DNA of 64,000 bases from Diphasiastrum complanatum (Eukaryota; Streptophyta; Lycopodiopsida; Lycopodiales; Lycopodiaceae), in the NCBI GenBank assembly GCA_029204225.1, contig CM055104.1:19371295-19435294 (forward strand), given 5' to 3'. How positions within the stretch are numbered: position 1 is the first letter of the stretch; every line of letters starts with the position of its first letter. The notes beneath the pieces were generated by a model, which saw only the letters and a program-made list of their open reading frames with translations, was not told where the DNA came from and made no database searches. Position numbers and translations under genes: made by a program. Positions 11,831 to 25,000 of this stretch are shown in pieces.

Positions 11831-12225
11831 ACTCAACAAAATTAGAACAATGGAAGGCACAATAAGGACATGTAATTGGAGGCACATGCTGGATAATCCG
11901 AGGATTAAAGTGACAATAAGCAGTCTCATGATCAGGTGAATTGCACAGATGGCAAATACAGGTTTCTATTCGTTTTTTTTCCATTGTGGACATTCGTTTG
12001 TTGTGTGATTTCTCATACAAATGGAATACCAGACATTTCTCCTGGTAGGAAAAGTCTTAGCAAACTTCTCAGGTTCCTTGTTCGCTTTTCCATGAAAATC
12101 TTCCAAGGCTTTGATCTTCTCATCAAATTGTGATTGTTTTTTTCCATCTGTATCTGCTGGTTTTTTCCAGGTTTTTCAAACTCGTTGTGAGCATCATCTC
12201 TGCAGTAGCATTGATATTCGTTCAT
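11829..12225 (-). pseudogene. Ty3/gypsy gag fragment with zinc knuckle
   Basis: On the minus strand the end of this relic reads KSHNKRMST then CHLCNSPDHETAYC, a C-x2-C-x4-H-x4-C zinc knuckle, then NPRIIQ. The same string with few changes occurs in the gag relic at 60,400-61,569, so both derive from one gypsy family. Upstream frames (to 12,225) are lysine- and asparagine-rich and shifted. It abuts the copia gag fragment on the other strand. Confidence 0.6.
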
Positions 12226-14150
12226 GCAATAGTGGTGGATGTTGTAGCGTTCTGCCCTGTTGTATAAGGCAACAAACCAATATTCAGCTCATCATCTGAA
12301 TAAGAATGCCTTCCCATGCGCACCACAACACTTCTTTTGATTGCCAAGCTAAGCATGATAGGATGACCATATTGATGAGCTAGATTTATTTATTATTGGG
12401 TGCAAAAAATCCCTTGTACAACACTCCCTGTAAATGCCAAAATAATCACTAAGAAGGAGCATTAGATTAACTACAATGGCAAACTAAAAATTTTCCTACT
12501 ATCATGTTATAAGCTGAAACAAAAGTTCATGTTCATAGTAGAAAGATGATGTATTTTCATTTATTCAAGTGTACGAGCTCATAAGAGTGTCGTTGCACAA
12601 AAAATCATAATTTCAAGTCGGAGTATTTGTTTATGGGGTAAAATAATCATCTCCTACTGTCCTCAATTGATCAAATGATCTACTTGAGCTGTAATAGTTG
12701 TAATAGGGCAAAATAACCATATAATTGAACAAATGACTGACCAATTAGCCTTGATCATATAGTCCAAACCCTATGAAGATTTGAAACACCACATCATTTT
12801 AAAGCCAAATATTGACAATACCATAAACTTGTGTATTTTATGTCAAGATTGTAGGCCTACATAGTAAAACAAACATCATGTTAGTTTGAGAGAGAGCATT
12901 GCGACATATATTGATATTCAAACACAACCAAATCCAAGTGATACTCATCAAGCACTCAAAAGCAAGGTACCAAACCGAAGATGTCAATAAGAAGTCATAG
13001 ATCAGTAGTTTTGGGCATGTGGATTTTTTTTGAGAAAATTTACAACCGGTGTTGTCTCCTAAATATAGGTGATCATGGTACTAAGGCATAGCCAGACCTT
13101 GTGAAATTAAGCTATGGTACTTTTGAGCGTGGCATGTGAGGCCAATAACTCTATATGGCTGTTACATTTCCAACTTAGCAACACATGGCTGATAAGAAGT
13201 CTTGAAAGTCAAGCTAGTGCAATTGTAAAAATAAGCTCTCTCTTGATCTCTCATACATCACACAAGTACCACCACTTATCCATGACATGGCAGCACAGAA
13301 AGAGTAAAGTGCAATGCTCACCAACACCAATTCAAATAATTAAATAAGATACGAATCTTTTTTTAATTGGGCTCCCCTACCATCTGTGAGTAATTAAGTG
13401 GCTTCCGAAGGCATGTAGGGTCCAAGTCCTTTATTCCAGAATTGCGCTCGTACCTTAAAAACTTGGCCACTAAATTCTTCTGCCTTTTGAGTAATTGTAC
13501 AATTCAACCAGAAAGAGCTACACCACTCTTGGCATGCAGTGTTTTTCACCATCATAGTGATATCCACCTAATTTTTTATTTACATCAATTGAGTAATCTA
13601 TTACTACTCTTAAAAACTCCAGGATCTGCTTAGTCCTCAAACTATTGCTGGCTTTTAAAGAATCATTGTAAGTTCAGATATCAACAAATTTTGCTTTCAA
13701 TTTTTTATGTTTCATCTTGTTATCATGCTTTATCACCATAAAATCGGCGTGCCATCTGTTGCATATTATTTTTCTACACCATGCAACACATAATTTACAC
13801 ACTCTACATCTTTTCTACACCTTGCCGCACAGAATTTACACTCTTCAACTTAAAACATCACCGTTACAATGATTTGTGTCATGTAAGGGATCATTCAAAC
13901 TTTGAATCAGAGTCATTTTCATCTCTATTTTCCTCATAGAATGTGATCTATAGACTCGTATCTTTGCATGTTCAGGTCCTTGTGTACAAATTTTTCATAT
14001 TCCCCACGAAAAGGTGGTTCCTGTTCCTCTTCCATTCTCTGGTCATTATACAAAATACTCTACTCTAAGATCATCTTTGCTTTTGATCCAGTATCTGCAA
14101 TTATGTGATGTTTGGTGTGCAGAGTGCCTGGTAGATCCTGCAAACACACA
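12226..14150. other. Intergenic DNA, nothing recognised
   Basis: AT-rich sequence with only short open frames and no retroelement motif that I can name. It separates the gypsy relic from the repeats downstream of DGD1. Confidence 0.4.
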
Positions 14151-14154
14151 AATA

Positions 14155-14810
14155 AGAGGTAACACCTTTCTCTTTCCCTTGCGTAGCAAGTAGTCAACTA
14201 GAATATCCTCTTTACCTAACGAAGTGTCATACTACCAAGTTTTGAACAATTTCACAACATAGAGTAGAGTGAATGACAAATTGTCGAAGGACAATGGTAA
14301 TGACTTGAAATCTGATTTTTTTGCAGATCAGAGTTGCTACAAAGTCGATTATTACTAGTTTCCAGTTCACAACCTGTCTTAATGTTGTTTTCATGCAGGG
14401 TGGGAAAGCAAACAATGTGCCTATAGGTTCTGTAATCAGAAAAAAATCTGATTCAAGAACAGATGACAATAGGCCACCTTGAATGTCCTCCAAAAAGTCA
14501 TTGCTTCTCAGTCCTTTACTTAAGAAAGCTCACAATTTCAATAATCATCAACAAGCAAATAAGAGGCACAAGCATATCGTTCTCTTTCCCCTTCCCCTTG
14601 TGTGTGGCATGGAGTCAAGATGAAGTATCCTCTACCCTACAAAGTGCTCTAATACCAAGTTTTGAACAAATTTACAACATAAAATAGATTGAAAAGTTGC
14701 AAAAATAGGCTGCCTTAAAGCTCCTCCCAAAATGTTGCTTCTGAGTTTTTCTTGAAGCATCTCACAATTCCAATTACCATCAGCTAGCAAATCAGAAGCT
14801 GTGGCAGAAC
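14155..14810. repeat. Diverged direct repeats
   Basis: A segment at about 14,155-14,290 ('CTCTTTCCC' ... 'ACCAAGTTTTGAACAA' ... 'CACAACATA') recurs at about 14,565-14,700. A segment at about 14,461-14,572 (reading 'AGGCCACCTTGAATG' ... 'CAATAATCATCA') recurs at about 14,700-14,810. The DNA is therefore built of alternating blocks, as in a partly deleted tandem array. No coding function seen. Confidence 0.6.
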
Positions 14811-15524
14811 GTTCATGGAGAGCCTTGGATTTAATTTACGTGGCTGCTCACTCCTTCAAAGAAACTCCCTTGGGTCCCATTTATGGTATGTTGCCAATGA
14901 GATTGTAATTGATGAGGCCCCAAGAAACTCCTCAATAAAAGCTTATCACTTCAGCAGACAGGTGGTCTATAACCTGACAGCTACTCTCCTCACCTCGAGG
15001 TCTGCCTTCCTATTTCACTAAGGTGCAAATGACCATTTAGATATAAAAAAAAGTACCACATTGACCTCATCTTAAATGCACACAATATCCAAAACATTTC
15101 AAATGTGCAAACTTACAGAACTTTTAGGTTCCTCATGTTGTATAACAGACTATGGGGTAGAGGAAATGTGTTCCAATGCAACTTAGGACATAAATTACAG
15201 CTTAAAACCAGCTCCACCGTACAAAAGTAAAGATAAAAGCCTTGCACTCAAGTGTGTTTGAACATTGCTTCAATAAAAAACAATACATGTAGACAGATAA
15301 GCATAACCTGAAGTATATAGAGATAACCTGCACCAATAATATTTAATAACCTACAGCCTCTTTGTACACATTTTCATTTTGCACCCCTTCATACAGTCGT
15401 TTCCAGAGATCGTAATATACAGCACTTTCCTTCAGAGAAAAAAACAAGATTGATATGCTACATAAACGATAAAAGCAAATTGCATCTCACGTGCATATCT
15501 ACACTTTTCCTGAATGCAGACAAA
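14811..15524. other. 3' flank of DGD1
   Basis: Lies just past the DGD1 stop codon on the minus strand and should contain its 3' UTR and polyadenylation site. The minus strand is T- and A-rich with several AATAAA-like words; I cannot pick the used one. Confidence 0.4.
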
Positions 15525-16059
15525 TCACCAGCCATAGACAGGTCTTTGAACTGATGGATGAGGAAGTCCGAGATCTTTACTCTGCTTCTCATCAAAATGC
15601 ATAGTACCTGGAAGTGCTCCAGAGATCAACCTTGCAGGCTCAATACCTGATGCAAAATAATGAGAAAAGGCAAGGCCCTTATCAACAATTTCACTAAGAT
15701 TTGGCAATGACCTTGATAATGTCATGGTTTTCCTTTCAGCCTGATCATCGGACATGAGTGGTTTGGTTTTCAGAAAAGGTTTATCCAGATCAGTATTTTG
15801 TAAAAACCTATCCGTGGCAGCTTCCCATGAAAGAAGATATTCATGTTCTTGAGAAAGAGGGACAGGTTCAGATGTCATTGCTTGTTTAACCTTTTCAACA
15901 AACTCTTCTGAGCTACTGTAAGTCAAGCAGTTTGGAAAAGATCGAAAAAACTCATTTGATGGATGATTCGCGCACACAACAATCTTTCCCATTGCCAATG
16001 CCTCGGCTGTCGTGGTACAAACCACATCACTTACACTTGGATTGATGAAAACTTTGTAA
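15525..16059 (-). CDS. DGD1: DGD1 exon 6 (C-terminus)
   Basis: A 535-nt terminal exon for residues 663-840. It opens (S)[21 protein letters not shown] after ATTGCAG| and continues with [30 protein letters not shown] and AFSHYFASG. The last residues are VYGW and the stop. The Glu-containing TAEALAMGK is the nucleotide-sugar binding region of GT4 enzymes. Confidence 0.93.
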
Positions 16060-19000
16060 CTGCAATATTCCCAAAACCAAATGAAGAAATGAGATTACAT
16101 CTCAATGAAGACATAAAATGGGAAGAATTAGCAGTGTACTCTGAACAAGAAATTATCCATGAAGACCTTAATGTGGCAATGACCATAGTTGCAAGCATAC
16201 GTTCAAAACCTTCAAACATGAAACCTTTCAAACAAATTCCAAAGATTTGGTTGATAGCTCAAGTCACATTATGAGACAAATCTTTCCTATGCTATTCCTC
16301 AAATTACCCATCATGTTAATGAAAAATGTGGATGATTTGATTGTGAAGGGGAAAGGAAGAGCACATATTCAAACAAGCAGTTGCAAAATATTTTCCACTT
16401 GTTTAGGGCCCAAAACTAGCTCAATACTCATTCAGCGCCCAAAAAAATGTCCCCGAACCTTTTTAAGTGGTCCTGTGAACAGCTTGAAATAATAACAATC
16501 ATAAAGCCTAGTGTTTCCAGCCGATTCAATTTGGCCAGTTTGAATAGGAAAACAGTTCAAACCAGTTCTTCTTTTTTTTCTTTTTTGGGCTTTTTTTTTG
16601 AAGTTAAAGCCTTCTATTCTTATAAGAATAGTTTCTTATTGCTATTTACAACGCTCTATATACTACTACTACTAATTGTTGTGTTCGTGACAAGTGCATT
16701 GATCTATCTGCATGTTTGTGCATTGAAATTTCAGTATCAAGGCTGGTAGTCTGGTTACCTCAATTTGAGCTGCAAACAAAAACTCATGCAATTGAACGAA
16801 CATGAATGATGCATTTGGAAAAAAGCCAAAGTCCAACTTCATAAATCATTAGCGCACCAAAAGTGATAAAAGTTCTAACACAAATCACAATACTCAAAAT
16901 TCATCACTATAAAATATTAAAACTAATAATCAACAATGAACCTGGCTTCTATTTTTTTGGTTCAAATCAAAATCCAGTTCAAACTGGCTCCAAATGATTC
17001 GTTCGATGTTCGAACCACGGTTCGTGGAGAGTTGAAACTATAATAGACCCATTTCCCAAATACATTTGGTTGCAAATATGACTGGCAACTGAAGCCTATA
17101 GGCTCGCTACAGTTTTGCACAAATTTTTAAAGTGACCTTAAGGGCCACGTTCATAAGTGTTTCAAAGATGGTGCTGAGCCTATGAAAAGAAAAGACTCAA
17201 TGAACCACGACACTTTGACCAACTGTTATTTGCTCACTCCACGCACTAAGTATAGTGATTCCAAACAGCTCTTTAGCTTCTTCTTTTCTCTAACTGGAAA
17301 TCTTAAAATATTTTCCTTGAATGTATAGGCAAATTTGAGCGGAAAAGTTGGCACCACTATTATGGATCCTATAAATGGCTGCGTCATTTTTATCACTTAT
17401 CCAATCACTTTGAGCTTGCAGAAAGCTGTATTATCATAACCATCTGGCTCTAATTAACCACATCTTGCTCTGATGCTACCATTATCTCTAGCTCCAACAT
17501 GCATGTAGCTATGAGGGTCATGAAACAATACCTTTGAAGTGAGTCATCGGCATGATCACGACCTTGATGAAAACTGATTGCTAAACCAAGTTTTTCTGCT
17601 GTAGCTTGAACCTCTGCAGAGTCTTCCCCGCTTCCAAAAACGTCCATATCCAACAACCCTTCTAGTTCATTCTTGTGCTGCGAAAGAAGATCTACAAGTT
17701 CTCTGTAACCCTTTCCCCAAATCATCTTCCCGAGAAAATAAGCGCCTTTTGAGAATGATTTTTTCCCTGAACCTGTCTCAGCTGTGATTCTTCTGCCAAT
17801 CTCAATGAACTTTGGACTTACACCATGAACGTTACAGACAATTGACTTTGGAAGGTTTTGTGTGGCAGCTGACAGCCGTATCACCTGCATAAACATCATG
17901 AGCACAGATTTTTGTCTCAGGCTAAAGAAATTACTCAAAGATAGCCTAGTAATAATCAAGGTACATGCAGCTATTAACTAAAGTAAGAAAAATTATGTAA
18001 TTCATGCTTACTTTGTTACAATATATTTTGACCATCCAATTGTTCACATGCTCCAGTAAAAAGGCTTGCACAGCACCATTCTTCTCTCGCTTGACATATT
18101 CCAAATAGTTCGTATGAACAACACCAATCACATCTTTGAATTTGTCAGTCCAGCGCTTCCCATGGTAGTACCATGTTAGGTGTTCCGGCTCCTCAAGCAC
18201 TGCAATGTCAGCTTCCTTATCTGGGACAAATTGGGAAATATCCCCCGACGCCAATATGCTCCTCTTCTCGGTGGAGAACTGCAAAGATACAGAACGTTAA
18301 TCACATCCATTCAAGTTTCAATTCAGGATCTACTTGTTTCCTTGGAGCACTAAGTTGAGTAGCACTAAGTTGAGTAGTAACTAGAAGTTAAAAAAAACAA
18401 TAAATAACATCAGTAAGAAAATAAAAGATCTAGCAAATTTTTTTAAAAAGTATATTTATCCATGAATAAACCGTAAAGGCGCATTGCAGAAGGAAAAAGA
18501 TAATTTAAAAGTCATATTGTCATTTATGCTTCCCAGCTGCTATTAATAGAACCTGAGGCTCCCACCATTTGTACTAATACAAACAAGCAGAACTTCCTGG
18601 GTACTCAAATATATACTTCTGAAATAAAAAACTTACTCTTCCTGGGTAGAATGCGATCGTGAATTCAGGCTTAAATCCAACTCGTTCTTCCAGCCAACTA
18701 CGCACATAAAGCTCCTGCTCATTAGGCGTATTAAAGGTTATTCGATTAGGATACACTTGCTCTTGATCCTTTTTGCAAAGCCAGGGAATCAATAATGTGA
18801 CCTTCTGTTTTCCATTCTTTGCTAAATAAACTGCTCGAAAAAGAGGATTGACTGCTGTACCAGTCATCCAGGGAAGACTCGCGGTTGTTACAATAGCAAT
18901 GTTCCGTCTACCATCACCTGAATCCACAGACATCTCATGTTCACCCCACAAACCACCCTTGTAATGGTAACCAGTACTTTGAAACACACTGGCAACTCTC

Positions 19001-22000
19001 AAGTCAAGCTCATCCATAATCTTTCCCAATGGCTTGGAACTATTGAGACGAGTTTTACATGAAGCGTCTGATAAACTTGTTTGGCCTTTACGCTTGCAGC
19101 TTCGCAGCATCTCACACACTTTGACAGAGACCTCTGTTATAGATTGTAATCAGAAAATCAAATATTGAGCAAGCATAACAGAAATGCCAAAGCTCAAACA
19201 GAAAAACAAGCATATTCTCTCCTGTATTTGGCCAAACATTCAAGATGAAATTTTGAGGGAAAAAAATTGACGATGCATGCAGCATTAGACTCTGTGGTAC
19301 TCTTGCTCTTTCAAAAACTCAGCTATTGCGATAAAATGTAGAATTTCACAGCAGAATTTATATCTAAAGGCAGGTGGTCTTTCCGCTCACTACTATATAT
19401 TCTACAACCTGATCTGCTGTTTGAGTTTTTAGGAAAAAAGAACTGCTCATCAAAAAAGCTTTGTACTGCCCCTTCGGTATGCAGACATCTCTGTCACTCA
19501 AAAGCAAGAATTTGCTACAGTACAGTAGGTTTGATATGGTTCGGTACGGTTTGCTGTGGTTCAATAGGGTTTGATATGGTTCAGTACAGTTGGCTGCGGT
19601 TCTGAGGTTCAGTAAGGTTCAGTACATATGGTTCTGTATGCATTAGGTTTTGATGTCAGTTGGGTCATGACTTTTGCACTTAGGTTTACACAAGCTGGTG
19701 ACAGTTGGGTCATAACTTTTGCACTCAAGTTTACACAACATTTTATGTAAACAAGATCTCACCTAACTGCCCAAAATGGGACCTAAAACTACTGGAAACC
19801 CATCTATTCCTGAACCTCTATTTATTCTCTTTCTAATGATACCCATATTGCATGTATTTATATCAATTGTATAAAAATAAAATAAAAATTTCACAAATTT
19901 TGATTCGCGAATTTTCACTAGCAATTTGGGAATCGTGAATTGCGAATAACTAAACTAGTTGCTCAATCCACAAAGCATCTCTACAACCAACAACCTATAT
20001 CTCCAGGGTGAGAGAATTAAAAATGTTTGGATCAATGTAAGGCAAAGGATCTCTATCCTTGAGAAAAGCTTCCATAACCCCTATAACTTTGCAGTTTTTA
20101 CTGTTCTTGAGATAATTTGATGAAGTTGAGGAGAATCAAAGGGCAGTGGCATGTGAATTTGAAAAAAGAGTTCCAAACCCTCATGTGTAAGGTGCAGCCC
20201 TTCACTAAAGTCGAGGCAATATGATGTGGGAAAGCCCCAACTTAAGAACAATAAAGTATGAGCTTAAAAGAAGGTAACCTTAAGGCACTGCACTTATTTT
20301 AAGGTGCTGCCACTGTATAAAGTGCAGAGACCAGAAAACAAAGCCAAATTTCAGATCATTTTTTGATTTTAGCACTTCTTCTAACGATTGGAACCAAACT
20401 AGTTCATACAGAGCATCATAAATCGTCTGAAACAGACATGACAGATCGAATTACACTTGATCAACCATCACTTAATTTTCTAAAAAGTTGAACAACGAAC
20501 TATTTTGATCAATTAACAGCAGGTAAGCATAGTTGAAGTGACAACTTAACCCTCTTGTTCAATTACAAGTTAATATTGTATATCTTAGAAGCCCGTTCCG
20601 ACCCAAATACATCTCGAACCGCTTCACTGACTTCTGCAATGATCGTGGCATCATTCACAAAAAGACTGCAGCCTACACACCACATCACAATGGTGTTGCA
20701 GAAAGAAAGAACAAGACCTTGACGGAAGCAGCCAGATGCATGATGGCTTACTTGAAGGCTCCAAGGGTACTGTGGGCTGAAGCAATAGCTACAGCCACAT
20801 ACATCCAGAACAGAATAGGTAAGTCTGGTGTCCCTCACACGACACCACATGAGCTATGGTGGGGTAGAAAGCCCAACCTGTCTAAGAAACAGGAAGTTAA
20901 ACTGAACCTACTCCTACTGAAATTACAGAATCAACACAACAACCTCTAACTGGAATCAAAAAACCTATAAAGTGCTTCTTACAACTGTCACTCAACAGTT
21001 GTAACAACAACTCCTCAAGGAGTCAAAACTAGGAAACATCATAAATCAGTGGAATACTAGATCAATTTTCAAGTCCTGCACATCTACCTGACGCTAATTT
21101 GAAACCAATCCTTAAGAGAAGAAAACAATCACAAGCACATTCATACCTCCGTACCCAAACAAAATGCATAAAGATGGAGCATGGAAGGAAATGCAAGTAG
21201 AATGATTCTCAATTAACAATACAACAACATTTTAGTACATTACATACTCTGGAACTCGTGGAGGATTCCTTTATCTATAGCCACGGACTGTTGAACCCAA
21301 TTACATATTATTTTGGAGTCCACCTCTTGCAATTGAGTGAACCCCAATCTATAATGATTTGAGTTCCATCTCTTTCTTGATAATAGGAGGTCTCTTTTTT
21401 AAAAAACATAACTCAAGTTGAGATAATCTAATTTGCTAGCTCCCACGTGGCCCACGCATTCTCCATTTCACAGTTAGCGAGCAGGGAAAGTGCGCCTACA
21501 GTCATTTTCGGGATGAGCTGAGTGGTGAATTCTGTCATCATTGTTTGGGTATGTCAGTGTGATCAGCTGCAGGATCGTGTGGTGATCTTAGTTTTGTTTT
21601 TCAGATCCCATTTCGTAAGTTTTTTCAACATCTTTTTTTCTTAAGTTTTCTAATTTGATGGGCATAGAATGGGCTGTAGGCATCAGATTAGGATACTTGT
21701 TTGTGCGGTTAGTTTCATTCAGTATGTATACAAGTGTGTCAACCTGTTCATTGTTTCTTTTCTCAAGTTCTTGTAGTTTTTTTTGGAATCCAACTACGTA
21801 GGCTAGAGTTAGGGTTTTTTTTAGACATTTTTTTAGGATTTCGGAAAATCTGCAAGGTTCAGTGTTTGTTGTTTGGTGTTTGGTGTTTGTTGTTTTGTGC
21901 TTTGTTTTTCGAGTTTAGTGGTCAAGTTGCTTGTGGTCGTCGAGATTTAGAGTCTGTGGTTTTCTTTTGGGGATTTTTTTTAGTTTCTGGTTTAGGGTTC

Positions 22001-25000
22001 ATCATGCATAGGCCGTCATATTGGGATGAGGTGCAGCTTTTACAAGATGAGGATGGTAGGTATGGGGGGACTGGTGCTAAGCGCTGGAAATGTCCGTTCT
22101 GCCAGTCTGATTACTCCATCACACTCACCAGAGTGAGGGCTCACTTTGTCGGTTCATCAAAGAGGACCACAGTTGGCATACGAGGTTGCCCCATGGTTCC
22201 AAAGGCGGAGCGACATCGTATGATTGAGACTTAATCACGGTCAGCAGACACTGCAGTTCCTATAGCTCCCACACCTGATACTGCACCAGCTGTTAGTCGG
22301 GGCCCCTCCTCTAGTCATGAGCCACCAGCCGCTCCCGCGGGCATTCTTGAGAGGATGAGGCAGGCAGGTGCTGCTGCATTTCCCCGGGCACCTTGTCCAA
22401 CCTGCAGATCCACCTCACGCTCCACCCTACCTCAGAGCACCATTCGTCAGTCCTTTCGACGGGGCAATGATGAGGTAGCTGAGAGGGCATTGGCAGACAT
22501 GTTCTATGGCCTGAACCTACCATTTGCTATAGCGGATACCCACCTATTCAGAGATGTCGTTGCTGCATGCACCCCTGCCTTTAGGCCCCCGACCACTGAG
22601 GCCCTTCGCACCACACACCTTAGGGCAGCATACGACCGTGTTGATACGCAGTTGCAACAGCTTAGGTCAGGCTAGGAGGTTGTTGGTTGCTCCATCATGG
22701 CAGATGGATGGACTGACATGCGGAGTAGGTCAGTCGTCAACATCTTGATTTCCAGTTGCATGGGCACCGTGTTCTGGAAGGCAGTTGACTCCTCTCGTGC
22801 GGGTGCCATCCAGGACGCTCGCTATATATTTGAGCGAATTGATGGAGCCATGCAACATGTTGGCCCCGCTCATGTGGTGCAGGTTGTCACAGACAATGCA
22901 TCGAACTGCTTTATAATGGGGAGGATTTTGACAGCTACTTACCCCCACATTGTATGGACACCTTGTGCAGCCCGCTGCCCACTCCATTGACTTGATGTTC
23001 AAGGAGATTTCGCATCTAGATTGGGTCATTGCTATCACATCTAGAGCCATGACTGTAGTGAACTTTGTCAGAGGGAAGCATCGAGCTTTGGCCAGGTTTT
23101 GTTAGGAATTAATGTTTATTTGATACCCCTTAATGATAAGTTTGACCATGCTTGCGTGCCATTTTTAGGGGCCATTCTATTTATAGTAAATTTGTTTTTT
23201 AAGGCTTATGCATGTAGGTGGGCGAACTACAAATAGATTAGGATCTATTTAGTACTTAGAAGTTCATTTTTGGTCTTTACCAAATATAGGTAGTATTATT
23301 AGCAATTAGCTTTTGCTTTTTTGCTATTTGCTTTAGGCTCTAAGCTTTTCTCACTCATTAGAGAAACTATTTAAGTAGGTTGGCGCCCCACCACAATCAT
23401 TCTATTATGCTAGAGCAATTGCTCAATTCTCCTATGATTTGAATTCTCTCTATGCTTGGTTTTGTGTGAGTGCTAGTAGGACTAGTATCTTCATCTAGAA
23501 TTTGTATCACAAATTCTGACATGTATCACATGCACAGCAGATTGGACCTGCGGAAGCTTGCTTCCACCAGATTTGGATACAATGTATTGGTGCTTGAGCG
23601 CTTGCTAAAGTGTCGAGAGCCACTAGGCAGGATGGCCACATCTATGGATTTCATTGCTTGGGACCAGAGCCAGGGACCAGATGGCGTGGCCTTCATTGCT
23701 ACAGTTTTTGCCACGGACTTCTGGCGTGATGTGGAGCAGCTCGTCACTGCTTTGAGACCCATGTATGCGGTTCTTCGGCTGGTGGATCGAGAGGGCAGTA
23801 CCATGGGGCTGTTGTACGAGTTCATGGAAGCATCGGCAAGGCTTTGCAACGACCACTTCTTCCACATGCCAGGTATGTATGTCACTTCAATTCAACATTA
23901 TATTCAAGCATTTTCATTTCATTGTATGACCTCATGGCTGTTGGTGATCGTTTATGGTTTATTGCTTGCACGTTTTTTGCTTGTAGGATGGCGCAGCTCA
24001 AATCCATATGCCTACGGCGATGGAATAAGTTCCATCGACCCATTCACACAGTGGCTCACCTACTACACCCATTGTGGCAGTCACCTAGCTAGCTGCAGGA
24101 CGAGGAGCTATTAGGTGATTGGGACACATATTTGTCGCAGATCTACACAGGACAGGGGCAGCTATACGAGTTGGAGGTTCAGTACAGCAGGTCCAAGAGC
24201 CAGTTGAGAGCGTTCTCGAGGGAGTTGGCGAAGGAGAGAGATAGCCGACTTCGTGCAGTCACATGGTGGGGTATTTTTGGGGAACTCACCTTGGCTTTGA
24301 TGAGGCTTGCGCTACGTGTCCTCTCACAGGTATTTACCATACTTTTTTTCTTGATGTTCATCATTGTCTTCTCTTCAGTCGTAGGTGGTGTTTTCGAGAA
24401 ATGTTCTTACTTGCTTGTATTGTGCATATTGTTTCTAGGATTGCTCCGCATCGGCATGTGAGAGAAACTGGAGCACCTGGGCGCTTGTTCACATGAAAAA
24501 GCGCAACAGGCTGTCAGTGGAGCAGTGCGAGAGGTTGGTGTTTTGCAACACCAACGACAGGTTACTTCGTCACATCGAGGGGAGTTCTCCTTCCATCTTG
24601 GAGGTGAACCCAGATCATTGTATCATGTTTCCTGAGGATGGGACAGACCCAGCTGCACCGGAGGAGGATATCATGGCCCAGATTTACGAGGATATCCAGG
24701 GCGAGCTATATGTGCGGTTTGATCAGGAGCCAGGAGCATGTGCCCCCAGTACCTCTACCACCCCACCGATACCTAGGGGTAGGGGTAGGGGCAGACCTCG
24801 AGGGTCAGGCGTTGGATCTAGCCAGGGCATGAGTCAATCTGCTAGAGCTAAAGGCAGAGGCAGATCTGGGCGGCTCGTGGCCCCCTCACCAAACATTATA
24901 GAGAGTCCCGTCTTACCCTCAGATGACGTGTCACCATAGGATTTATTTTCATAGTACTATTTTATCATACATGACATGTTTCTTTTTGTATCGGATGTAC

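Noticed and set aside
15525-19133. Stand-alone DGD2-type gene ending at exon 3
   Set aside because: The phase-1 acceptor at 19,133 joins exactly with exon 2, and exon 1 codes the DGD1-specific extension on the same strand in the right order.
22004-24939. Functional domesticated hAT gene nested in DGD1
   Set aside because: Three in-frame stops, a frame shift and an LTR insertion make a full protein impossible from this copy.
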